From positions 28,374,501-28,438,500 of the forward strand of contig NC_079886.1 of the NCBI RefSeq assembly GCF_029227915.1: a stretch of 64,000 nt of DNA, read 5' to 3'. This DNA is from Hydractinia symbiolongicarpus. Its lineage: Eukaryota; Cnidaria; Hydrozoa; Anthoathecata; Hydractiniidae. Positions 38,199-47,490 of the stretch are shown one piece after another (positions within the stretch are counted from its first letter, which is position 1; the number at the start of each line of letters is the position of its first letter). A program made the position numbers and the translations under genes. The notes under the pieces were generated by a model that saw only the letters and a list, made by a program, of their open reading frames with translations, was not told the DNA's origin and did not search any database.

Positions 38199-38501
38199 TT
38201 ACAATATGTATGGTATATCCATGCATATTTTACAGGTGCAAACATCACCTTCCCAAAATTTTATTGAGCTACGGAAGGCTTCGAGAGAAGGAGCATTCTT
38301 TGTAGCGTCAGGCACAGATATCCATAGCTTCCCTGCAATATTTGATAAAGTATTTAAGCCATAGTACGTTGTCCGACAAGTTGGTCGCCTGATCAAATTA
38401 AAGCAACGAAGGTTGTACTTGTTTTCCCTAACAGAAAATATCTCGTTCATATATAGAGGTGACAATCCATTTAAAAATTTGTAAACCTCTTTCATTAAAT
38501 T
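38199..38501 (-). pseudogene. ORF2 C-terminal segment cut off by an in-frame UAG
   Basis: The frame downstream of the ORF2 stop at 38502-38504 is the same frame and stays open for 100 codons to UAA. It encodes a segment with KEVYKFLNGLSPLYMNEIF followed by NKYNLRCFNLIRR and TTYYGLNTLSNIAGKLW. This is the conserved C-terminal block that follows the reverse transcriptase in many CR1/L2/Jockey-type ORF2 proteins, where it normally continues directly from the IH-x-N-N-L part. It is therefore the natural end of ORF2 and not a separate gene. The methionine at 38495 is an internal residue. A single C-to-T change (CAG or CAA to TAG) would account for the stop, although the original codon is unknown. 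Confidence 0.88.
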
Positions 38502-41033
38502 CTATAAATTGTTGATGTGAATATTTTTAACATTACATAAAGATAAAAGTTCATCGTAACTGCCATTTATATCGTCCTGTATGATTCTTAGACAACGTTC
38601 ATGAATACGATTGATTCGATTATTCGCAACTTTTCCACAAAACATCCATACTAAGGGACAGTAAGAAAACTGAGACAAAATAAATGAATTGAAGAGAAAA
38701 CGCTTCATCTTGGGTGTCAAAAAGGAAGATATCCTTTGAAGCACGTTGAGTTTCCTACTAGCCTTATTACAGATGTTTTTGACATGCGAATGAAAGTTTA
38801 GTCTCGAGTCAATCGTAACACCAAGAAGCACTACAGACGATTTACACGCAATTTTCAAATGGTTAAATATCAAACTTTCATCGTGATGACCTAATACAAT
38901 ATATTGATACTTTTTCAAATTTATTGCTAAGTAATTTTCATAAAACCAATTATTAACTATGACCAAATTAGTAAGCAGTGTTTGTTTTACATCTTCTAAT
39001 GAATTTTCACAAGCATATAAGGTGTTATCATCTGCAAAGTTACAAAGGGATGATTGAATAATGAACCAGAATAAATCGTTTATAGAATAATTGAAGAAAG
39101 GAGGTCCTAAGATTGATCCTTGTGGAACTCCAACTTGAAGAGGAAGCCATTCGCTAAAAGAAGAATTTATTCTGGTTCTCTGAAAACGATTTTTCAAGTA
39201 TGAGTGAATAAATAATAAAGAAGATTCAGAAAAACCATAGGCATGCAGCTTTGCAATAAGCAAATCATGGTTGATAGTATCAAAAGCTTTTGAAAGGTCC
39301 ATTAGCACTGCTCCAACTACACCCTTATTATCAAGTGTGCTTTTCCATTGTTCAATCATTCGAATGAGAGCATATTGTGTATTATAACCCTTTCTGAAGC
39401 CTGATAGATGAGGGCTGAGTTTGTCATGCATAAAAGTGTGCATTTGATTAAGAATAATTCTTTCAAAAACCTTTGATAAACAGGGAAGCAAGCTAACAGG
39501 TCTATAGTTCTCCTTATCATTACAGTCATCCTTCTTAAAAACAGGTATAACCTCTGCAAGTTTTAAATCATCAGGAAAAATATTAGACTGTAAACAAAAA
39601 TTTATAATATTAGTGAGGATAGGAACAAAGATATGAATAAACTTTTTCAACATAAAAACTGGAAAATCACCACTAACAGAAGATTTCTTTGCATCCATGT
39701 CTTTGATGACTTTGAGAACATCAGGCTGTTCAACCAGCGAAAAATAGAACTTTTCATCATAACCCACATTTTCACGAATTTTCAAAATACTGATGTGATT
39801 AGTATACGAGTGGATTGCATCGTGAATGGTTGCTGTATGTGTATCATCGTTTGGTTTGATTGGTAAATTTTTCGTGATGTTGGTGTAATATTCATTGAAG
39901 ATTTTGCATAATTTTTGTTCGTCGGTGACTATCTTTTCTTTCTCGATTAAGATAATTTTGTTGGTGTTATAACTAACGTTTGAAAACAATGGCTTGACAG
40001 ACTTCCAGAACTTTTTATTATCAGTAATGCTTGTCATACGTAAACCCTTGAAATACGAACGTCTGGTTTTTCGTAATAAGGAAACACAGTAGTTTCTCTG
40101 TCTAGTGAAGTTGGACCAATTTTCTTTTGATCGTGATTTGTTATATATGCGACGAAGTTTGGATCTGTGCATAATAGCTTTGCGAAGCTCCTTGGTGATA
40201 AAAGGTGCGTTATTGAATCTTAGTATTTTCTTTTTCAATGGTGCAAAATGGTTTAGCGTAGACGTGATGCATAAATTGAATTGGTTAAAGTCGTAATTGT
40301 TCTCAAGTAATTTCAAAAAGTTCATTGATAATGTTCTTTCAAAATCAAAGTAGTCAATTTTGTTGTAATTTCTGTAGTGTTTCACAATAGGGTCGCCTTT
40401 AATCACGTTCATTCTCATCACACTTCCAACAAATAAATGCCAATCTGATATGCCAGTTTCGATTGTTACACTATTTTTAAAGAAATTTGGTTGATTTGTT
40501 AATATGTGATCAATGCAAGAAGGCGAAGTACTTGACTTAAAGCAGGTTGGTGATTTTTTTGTTGAAATGAAGTTATCGAAATCTGTGTCACTTATTTCCA
40601 TGTTTAAATCACCCATAATTATGATGTTTTCGTGATATTTGAGATGTGAAATCAATACATTTGCGATTTGAGTTAAAAAGTAGTAATTTTTTTGTAACGG
40701 TGGTTTATATGCACCGATTAAAAGCCATTTGCGTTTTCGAAGATTTATTTCGACAACTAAAACTTCGATATCATCCGGTAAAGTATATTTTCGCAACACT
40801 TTGAAGGGAATATTTTCATTTATATAGAGTAAAATACCGCCACCATGTCCATTTCTATCTTTCCTCAGAATTGCGTAATTATCTAACTTAAATTGAGCAT
40901 CAGTAAACGATTCATCTATTTTCGTTTCAGTTAGAAGCAGAACATCAATATTGTGCTTGAAAGTTAAATCAATTGCTTCGAACTTGTTTCGCAACGAGTT
41001 TACGTTCAAATGACCGACTATCAAGTTACACAT
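38502..41033 (-). CDS. LINE ORF2: endonuclease and reverse transcriptase (premature stop near C-terminus)
   Basis: An 843-residue protein that copies LINE RNA into DNA at a nicked target. Residues 1-205 form an APE-like endonuclease: LNVNSL with N10/N12, TETK with E36, Y109, GDLNM (D142, N144), SCIDHI (D175) and SDWH (D197, H199). The reverse transcriptase spans about 480-760: NYRPVSLLP at 509-517, motif A LMDLSKAFD (D579 and D585), motif B GVPQGSILGP (635-644) and motif C FADDN (D668, D669). All catalytic positions that I can identify are present. The motif after B reads GPPFFNYS where LLFN would be usual, so some decay is possible. The frame ends in UAG at 38502 although the family's C-terminal block continues in frame for 100 codons. 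The frame is open upstream of this Met for 33 codons to the ORF1 stop, so the true start is uncertain. A 67-aa minus-strand and several plus-strand frames overlapping it are shadows. Confidence 0.95.
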   Translation of the reverse strand: MCNLIVGHLNVNSLRNKFEAIDLTFKHNIDVLLLTETKIDESFTDAQFKLDNYAILRKDRNGHGGGILLYINENIPFKVLRKYTLPDDIEVLVVEINLRKRKWLLIGAYKPPLQKNYYFLTQIANVLISHLKYHENIIIMGDLNMEISDTDFDNFISTKKSPTCFKSSTSPSCIDHILTNQPNFFKNSVTIETGISDWHLFVGSVMRMNVIKGDPIVKHYRNYNKIDYFDFERTLSMNFLKLLENNYDFNQFNLCITSTLNHFAPLKKKILRFNNAPFITKELRKAIMHRSKLRRIYNKSRSKENWSNFTRQRNYCVSLLRKTRRSYFKGLRMTSITDNKKFWKSVKPLFSNVSYNTNKIILIEKEKIVTDEQKLCKIFNEYYTNITKNLPIKPNDDTHTATIHDAIHSYTNHISILKIRENVGYDEKFYFSLVEQPDVLKVIKDMDAKKSSVSGDFPVFMLKKFIHIFVPILTNIINFCLQSNIFPDDLKLAEVIPVFKKDDCNDKENYRPVSLLPCLSKVFERIILNQMHTFMHDKLSPHLSGFRKGYNTQYALIRMIEQWKSTLDNKGVVGAVLMDLSKAFDTINHDLLIAKLHAYGFSESSLLFIHSYLKNRFQRTRINSSFSEWLPLQVGVPQGSILGPPFFNYSINDLFWFIIQSSLCNFADDNTLYACENSLEDVKQTLLTNLVIVNNWFYENYLAINLKKYQYIVLGHHDESLIFNHLKIACKSSVVLLGVTIDSRLNFHSHVKNICNKASRKLNVLQRISSFLTPKMKRFLFNSFILSQFSYCPLVWMFCGKVANNRINRIHERCLRIIQDDINGSYDELLSLCNVKNIHINNL

Positions 41034-41132
41034 GTTACTGCGACGTAGAGTGAAAATATCATATGTTGAATCAAAAGTATCTGAGGCAATGTTCGGTGGA
41101 TCTGTGTCGTAAATTTCGACAGGTTTTTTGTG
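41034..41132 (-). other. Open linker between ORF1 and ORF2 in the same frame
   Basis: The 99 nt between the ORF1 stop (UGA, 41133-41135) and the first ORF2 Met contain no stop in the shared frame: 33 codons, beginning HKKPVEIYDTDPP and ending FTLRRSN. ORF1, linker and ORF2 thus form one frame broken only by the UGA. ORF2 could be reached by stop readthrough, by termination and reinitiation at 41033, or by internal initiation; the sequence alone does not decide. Confidence 0.85.
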
Positions 41133-42215
41133 TCAATCCTCAATCACCTGTAGAAAGTTCCGAGACAATATTGAAGTCCCTTTCATATTTAGGTGAAGAC
41201 GACTTCTATTTAAATGCAAGTCGGGGTTTATATTATCATTATTGATAAAGCCGATGTTTCTTTGTTCGCAAAGATGAGCGAGAGATTTGTTGACTGCCAT
41301 CACCTTTTTATTTAGTCTGTCTTTTCGTTGAATTATGCCCGATATCATTACATTATTTTCACCAGATTTCAATTTAATAGCCAATTTTACTATGTTTTGA
41401 GCAATTTGATCGGTTTCGATTCTATTAAGATTGTTAGTGCCACAATGAATAATAATGTTATCGGGAGACATGTTCGTAGTTGGTATTGCGTAACTTTCCA
41501 TGCATTTAGTCGTGGCTCCAGAGAAGGATTTCACTATAATCTTGTTCTCGTTTGAAGAAAGTTTCCAGCCCTTCACTTCTTTTACAATCGAGTCTCCAAT
41601 TATTTGCGTAACTTTAGATTTTTTGTCAGATCTCCTTCGCGGCGTTTTATGCGGCACTTCGTTGGCAACACTATTTACATCATCCATTATTTCTTCAATG
41701 GGCAAGTTTTCAAAGCGATTTGCGTGAATAAAGGAACTCTGTTTAATGATTTTTGCCTTAACGGTGTCCTTGGGAATTGTAAAATTCTCGTTTGTTTCGC
41801 AAGATTTTAATTTGTTGAAGCTATGAGAGTTATGTAGTATGTCGTCACGCGTTGATGATTTCGTCGCTAATAACATTTGTATCATTTCATTTTTGGCATT
41901 TACTTCCTTTTCCAAAAATAAAATCCTTTCCTCCAACACACTAAACATTTTATTACTATCCCATTCAGTAGAAACGTGACGGTTTGACAGAGCAACATTT
42001 TTAACACATTCATCAAGGTAGTTTTTAAGATCGTGTATTAGCTCACCTTTCATTTTTTGTAAGTTGATGTTTGAATACATGCGGTCTATAAACGATTCAT
42101 CACTTTCTTTAACTCCATTTCTTTCAAGAATTATAGGAATATCTGAAGTCGAGCTAATTTTACGAAGTGGTGTATCAATGAATTCTACAATTGGTGTATT
42201 AGTTAAATTTTCCAT
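41133..42215 (-). CDS. LINE ORF1: coiled coil plus SGNH/GDSL esterase-like protein
   Basis: A 360-residue protein, probably binding LINE RNA and taking part in ribonucleoprotein assembly (role known for ORF1 proteins in general). The N-terminal 90 residues are unrecognised. A short heptad-like coiled coil lies at about 93-116 (VLEERILFLEKEV). A basic stretch TPRRRSDKKSK follows at 191-201. The C-terminal 203-355 is an SGNH-hydrolase-like fold: block I IIGDS (G207, D208, S209), block II FSGAT (G233), block III HCGTNN (257-262) and block V with H341. The aspartate expected three residues before that His is Ser338 (SRLH). No CCHC zinc knuckle is visible. Such esterase-type ORF1 proteins occur in CR1 and related LINEs. 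The frame is also open upstream to the element's end, so the start at 42215 is the first Met and not proven. Confidence 0.92.
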   Translation of the reverse strand: MENLTNTPIVEFIDTPLRKISSTSDIPIILERNGVKESDESFIDRMYSNINLQKMKGELIHDLKNYLDECVKNVALSNRHVSTEWDSNKMFSVLEERILFLEKEVNAKNEMIQMLLATKSSTRDDILHNSHSFNKLKSCETNENFTIPKDTVKAKIIKQSSFIHANRFENLPIEEIMDDVNSVANEVPHKTPRRRSDKKSKVTQIIGDSIVKEVKGWKLSSNENKIIVKSFSGATTKCMESYAIPTTNMSPDNIIIHCGTNNLNRIETDQIAQNIVKLAIKLKSGENNVMISGIIQRKDRLNKKVMAVNKSLAHLCEQRNIGFINNDNINPDLHLNRSRLHLNMKGTSILSRNFLQVIED

Positions 42216-42271
42216 GCTGCTAATCCGAGGAAAGTAAACCGAATCTATTAAGGGTTCTGAAGCTGTGTGAA
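42216..42271 (-). other. Short 5' leader of the LINE
   Basis: Only 56 bp separate the ORF1 Met from the satellite junction. The ORF1 frame has no stop in these bases, so ORF1 may have begun further upstream in a longer parent element. No promoter motif is recognisable. Either the element is slightly 5'-truncated or the leader is naturally short. Confidence 0.6.
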
Positions 42272-42276
42272 GAATG
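42272..42276. repeat. Target-site duplication, 5'-side copy (GAATG)
   Basis: Matches GAATG at 38040-38044. Satellite continues from here in normal register, so the insertion removed no satellite bases. Confidence 0.6.
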
Positions 42277-43315
42277 TATACAAAGAAAGTACCCAGGGAG
42301 TAAACTCATTTCCCGAACAATTTTTTAAATTATTTTTTTACCACTAAGACGCATGAGACTTGTAGTTTTCAAAAATGATTTCTTTTTTGATGAGACGCTG
42401 AATAAAAGTAGTTTAATCGCCGGCAAAGGAAAACCCGCGATTTCCCGTAAATCCCGGACTCGGCCCGTATAGTCAAAAGTATACAAAGAAAGTACCCAGG
42501 GAGTAAACTCATTTCCCGAACGATTCTTTAAATTATTTTTTCACCACTAAAACGCATGAGACTTATAGTTTTCAAAACTGATTTCATTTTTGATGAGACG
42601 CTAAATAAAAGGAGTTTAATCGCCGGCAAACGAAAACCCGCGCTTTCCCGTATATCCCGGACTCGGCCCGTATAGTCGAATGTATACAAAGAAAGTACCC
42701 AGGGAGTAAACTCATTTTTCGAACGATTTTTTAAATTATTTTTTCACCACTAAAACGCATGAGACTTTTAGTTTTCAAAAATGATTTCATTTTTGAGGAG
42801 ACGCTGAATAAAAGGAGTTTAATCGCCGGCAAACGAAAACCCGGGAGTTCCCGTAAATCCCGGGCTTAACCCGTATAGTCAAATGTATAGAAAGAAAGTA
42901 AACTGGGAGTAAACTCATTTCCCGAACGATTTTTTAAATTAATTTTTTACCACTAAAACGCATAAGACTTGTAAATTTCAAAAACGATTTCATTCTTGAT
43001 GAGACGCTGAATAAAAGGAGTTTAATCTCCGGCAAACGAAAACCCGCGATTTCCCGTAAATCCCAGACTCGGCCCGTATAGTCAAAAGTATACAAAGAAA
43101 GTACGCAGGGAGTAAACTCATTTCCCGAACGATTCTTTAAATTATTTTTCACCACTAAAACGCATGAGACTTGTAGTTTTCAAAACTGATTTCATTTTTG
43201 ATGAGACGCTGAGTAAAAGGAGTTTAATCGCCGGCAAACGAAAACCCGCGCTTTCCCGTATATCCCGGACTCGGCCCGTATAGTCGAATGTATACAAAGA
43301 AAGTACCCAGGGAGT

Positions 43316-46300
43316 AAACTCATTTTCCGAACTATTTTTTAAATTATTTTTTCACCACTAAAACGCATGAGACTTGTAGTTTTCAAAAATGATTTCATTT
43401 GTGGTGAGACGCTGAATAAAAGGAGTTTAATCGCCGTCAAACGAAAACCCGGGAGTTCCCGTAAATCCCGGGCTTGACCCGCATAGTCGAATGTATAGAA
43501 AGAAAGTACCCAGGGAGTAAACTCATTTTCCGAACGATTTTTTAAATTATTTTTTTACCACTAAGACGCATGAGACTTGTAGTTTTCAAAAATGATTTCA
43601 TTTTTGATGAGACGCTGAATAAAAGGAGTTTAATCGCCGGCAAACGAAAACCCGCGATTTCCCGTAAATCCCGGACTCGGCCCGTATAGTCAAAAGTATA
43701 CAAAGAAAGTACCCAGGGATTAAAGTCATTTCTCGAACGATTTTTTAAATTAATTTTTTACCACTAAATCGCATAAGACTTGTAGTTTTCAAAAACGATT
43801 TCATTCTTGATGAGACGCTGAATAAAAGGAGTTTAATCTCCGGCAAACGAAAACCCGCGATTTCCCGTATATCCCGGACTCGGCCCGTATAGTCGAATGT
43901 ATACAAAGAAAGTACCCAGGGAGTAAACTCATTTTCCGAACTATTTTTTAAATTATTTTTTCACCACTAAAACGCATGAGACTTGTAGTTTTCAAAAATG
44001 ATTTCATTTGTGATGAGACGCTGAATAAAAGGAGTTTAATCGCCGTCAAACGAAAACCCAGAAGTTCCCGTAAATCCCGGGCTTGACCCGCATAGTCGAA
44101 TGTATAGAAAGAAAGTAAACTGGGAGTAAACTCATTTCCCGAACGATTTTTTAAATTATTTTTTTACCACTAAGACGCATGAGCTTGTAGTTTTCAAAAA
44201 TGATTTCATTTTTGATGAGACGCTGAATAAAAGGAGTTTAATCGCCGGCAAACGAAAACCCGCGATTTCCCGTAAATCCCGGACCTGGCCCGTATAGTCA
44301 AAAGTATACAAAGAAAGTACCCAGGGATTAAACTCATTTCCCGAACGATTCTTTAAATTATTTTTTCACCACTAAAACGAATAAGACTTGTAGTTTTCAA
44401 AACTGATTTCATTTTTGATGAGACGCTGAATAAAAGGAGTTTAATCGCCGGCAAACGAAAACCCGCGCTTTCCCGTATATCCCGGACTCGGCCCGTATAG
44501 TCGAATGTATAGAAAGAAAGTAAACTGGGAGTAAACTCATTTCCCGAACGATTTTTTAAATTAATTTTTTACCACTAAAACGCATAAGACTTGTAGTTTT
44601 CAAAAACGATTTCATTCTTGATGAGACGCTGAATAAAAGGAGTTTAATCTCCGGCAAACGAAAACCCGCGATTTCCCGTAAATCCCAGACTCGGCCCGTA
44701 TAGTCAAATGTATACAAATAAAGTACGCAGGGAGTAAACTCATTTCCCGAACGATTCTTTAAATTATTTTTCACCACTAAAACGCATAAGACTTGTAGTT
44801 TTCAAAAATGATTTCATTTTTGATGAGACGCTGAATAAAAGAAGTTTAATCGCCGGCAAAAAAAAACCCCGCGATTTCCCGTAAATCCCGGGCTTGGCCC
44901 GTATAGTCGAATGTATACAAAGAAAGTACCCAGGGAGTAAACTCATTTCCCGAACGATTTTTTAAATTATTTTTTCACCACTAAAACGCATGAGACTTGT
45001 AGTTTTCAAAAATGATTTCATTTTTGATGAGACGCTGAATAAAAGGAGTTTAATCTCCGGCAAACGAAAACCCGCGATTTCCCGTATATCCCGGACTCGG
45101 CCCGTATAGTCGAATGTATAGAAAGAAAGTAAACTGGGAGTAAACTCATTTCCCGAACGATTTTTTAAATTAATTTTTTACCACTAAAACGCATAAGACT
45201 TGTAGTTTTCAAAAACGATTTCATTCTTGATGAGACGCTGAATAAAAGGAGTTTAATCTCCGGCAAACGAAAACCCGCGATTTCCCGTAAATCCCAGACT
45301 CGGCCCGTATAGTCAAATGTATACAAATAAAGTACGCAGGGAGTAAACTCATTTCCCGAACGATTCTTTAAATTATTTTTCACCACTAAAACGCATAAGA
45401 CTTGTAGTTTTCAAAAATGATTTCATTTTTGATGAGACGCTGAATAAAAGAAGTTTAATCGCCGGCAAAAAAAAACCCCGCGATTTCCCGTAAATCCCGG
45501 GCTTGGCCCGTATAGTCGAATGTATACAAAGAAAGTACCCAGGGAGTAAACTCATTTTCCGAACTATTTTTTAAATTATTTTTTCACCACTAAAACGCAT
45601 GAGACTTGTAGTTTTCAAAAATGATTTCATTTGTGGTGAGACGCTGAATAAAAGGAGTTTAATCGCCGTCAAACGAAAACCCGGGAGTTCCCGTAAATCC
45701 CGGGCTTGACCCGCATAGTCGAATGTATAGAAAGAAAGTACCCAGGGAGTAAACTCATTTTCCGAACGATTTTTTAAATTATTTTTTTACCACTAAGACG
45801 CATGAGACTTGTTGTTTTCAAAAATGATTTCATTTTTGATGAGACGCTGAATAAAAGGAGTTTAATCGCCGGCAAACGAAAACCCGCGATTTCCCGTAAA
45901 TCCCGGACTCGGCCCGTATAGTCAAAAGTATACAAAGAAAGTACCCAGGGATTAAACTCATTTCTCGAACGATTTTTTAAATTAATTTTTTACCACTAAA
46001 ACGCATAAGACTTGTAGTTTTCAAAAACGATTTCATTCTTGATGAGACGCTGAATAAAAGGAGTTTAATCTCCGGCAAACGAAAACCCGCGATTTCCCGT
46101 ATATCCCGGACTCGGCCCGTATAGTCGAATGTATACAAAGAAAGTACCCAGGGAGTAAACTCATTTTCCGAACTATTTTTTAAATTATTTTTTCACCACT
46201 AAAACGCATGAGACTTGTAGTTTTCAAAAATGATTTCATTTGTGATGAGACGCTGAATAAAAGGAGTTTAATCGCCGTCAAACGAAAACCCAGAAGTTCC

Positions 46301-47322
46301 CGTAAATCCCGGGCTTGACCCGCATAGTCGAATGTATAGAAAGAAAGTAAACTGGGAGTAAACTCATTTCCCGAACGATTTTTTAAATTATTTTTTTACC
46401 ACTAAGACGCATGAGCTTGTAGTTTTCAAAAATGATTTCATTTTTGATGAGACGCTGAATAAAAGGAGTTTAATCGCCGGCAAACGAAAACCCGCGATTT
46501 CCCGTAAATCCCGGACTTGGCCCGTATAGTCAAAAGTATACAAAGAAAGTACCCAGGGATTAAACTCATTTCCCGAACGATTCTTTAAATTATTTTTTCA
46601 CCACTAAAACGAATAAGACTTGTAGTTTTCAAAACTGATTTCATTTTTGATGAGACGCTGAATAAAAGGAGTTTAATCGCCGGCAAACGAAAACCCGCGC
46701 TTTCCCGTATATCCCGGACTCGGCCCGTATAGTCGAATGTATAGAAAGAAAGTAAACTGGGAGTAAACTCATTTCCCGAACGATTTTTTAAATTAATTTT
46801 TTACCACTAAAACGCATAAGACTTGTAGTTTTCAAAAACGATTTCATTCTTGATGAGACGCTGAATAAAAGGAGTTTAATCTCCGGCAAACGAAAACCCG
46901 CGATTTCCCGTAAATCCCAGACTCGGCCCGTATAGTCAAATGTATACAAATAAAGTACGCAGGGAGTAAACTCATTTCCCGAACGATTCTTTAAATTATT
47001 TTTCACCACTAAAACGCATAAGACTTGTAGTTTTCAAAAATGATTTCATTTTTGATGAGACGCTGAATAAAAGAAGTTTAATCGCCGGCAAAAAAAAACC
47101 CCGCGATTTCCCGTAAATCCCGGGCTTGGCCCGTATAGTCGAATGTATACAAAGAAAGTACCCAGGGAGTAAACTCATTTCCCGAACGATTTTTTAAATT
47201 ATTTTTTCACCACTAAAACGCATGAGACTTGTAGTTTTCAAAAATGATTTCATTTTTGATGAGACGCTGAATAAAAGGAGTTTAATCTCCGGCAAACGAA
47301 AACCCGCGATTTCCCGTAAATC
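43316..47322 (-). repeat. Higher-order repeat, 2232-bp undecamer, nearly two copies
   Basis: Markers at a constant 2232-bp offset are GATTTCATTTGTGGTGAG (43391, 45623), CCCAGAAGTTCCCG (44057, 46289) and GAGCTTGTAG lacking AC (44181, 46413). A nested 609-bp duplication lies inside: the TCGGCAAAAAAAACCCC-type monomer and its neighbours occur at about 44560-44950 and again 609 bp on. Similarity of the second copy ends near 47322, where GTAAATCCCAG replaces GTATATCCCGG. Confidence 0.8.
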
Positions 47323-47490
47323 CCAGACTCGGCCCGTATAGTCAAATGTATACAAAGAAAGTACGCAGGGAGTAAACTCATTTCCCGAACGATTCTTTAA
47401 ATTATTTTTCACCACTAAAACGCATGAGACTTGTAGTTTTTAAAAATAATTTCATTTTTGATGAGACGCTGTATAAAAGAAGTTTAATCG

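Larger units (their letters stand above)
35071..38238 (-). repeat. 1584-bp tandem duplication of satellite plus LINE 3' end
   Basis: 35071-36654 and 36655-38238 match base for base over the whole 1584 bp, apart from three substitutions that I see (35579/37163, 36075/37659, 36618/38202). Shared private variants include AAGAAGATTAATCG and GGCAATTGATAACCC. Each unit is about 1390 bp of satellite followed by 194 bp of LINE 3' end. The T-runs of the LINE tail have the same lengths in both copies. The central junction at 36654/36655 joins LINE sequence (CAGGTG) to satellite (CATTTCCC) with CA as a 2-bp microhomology. Confidence 0.95.
38045..42271 (-). mobile_element. CR1/L2-like non-LTR retrotransposon (LINE) inserted in satellite
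   Basis: A 4.2-kb element in minus orientation with a short leader, ORF1 (esterase-type), ORF2 (endonuclease and reverse transcriptase), a short 3' untranslated region and an A-rich tail. There are no terminal repeats. ORF1 with an SGNH/GDSL-like domain and an ORF2 starting with an APE-type endonuclease are known from the CR1/L2 and related clades; clade assignment here is by motif recognition only. The satellite is in phase on both sides with GAATG duplicated. The coding region is almost intact (one premature UAG near the end of ORF2), so the insertion is fairly young. The 5' end may be truncated. It is the only non-satellite insertion in the window. Confidence 0.95.

Noticed and set aside
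38199-38495. A separate 98-residue gene
   Set aside because: It is in the same frame as ORF2, two codons past its UAG, and encodes the usual C-terminal block of such ORF2 proteins.
39633-41810. Plus-strand frames of 60-77 residues opposite ORF1 and ORF2, and the 67-residue minus-strand frame at 39356-39559
   Set aside because: They overlap the well-supported LINE frames and have no recognisable motifs; they are shadow frames.
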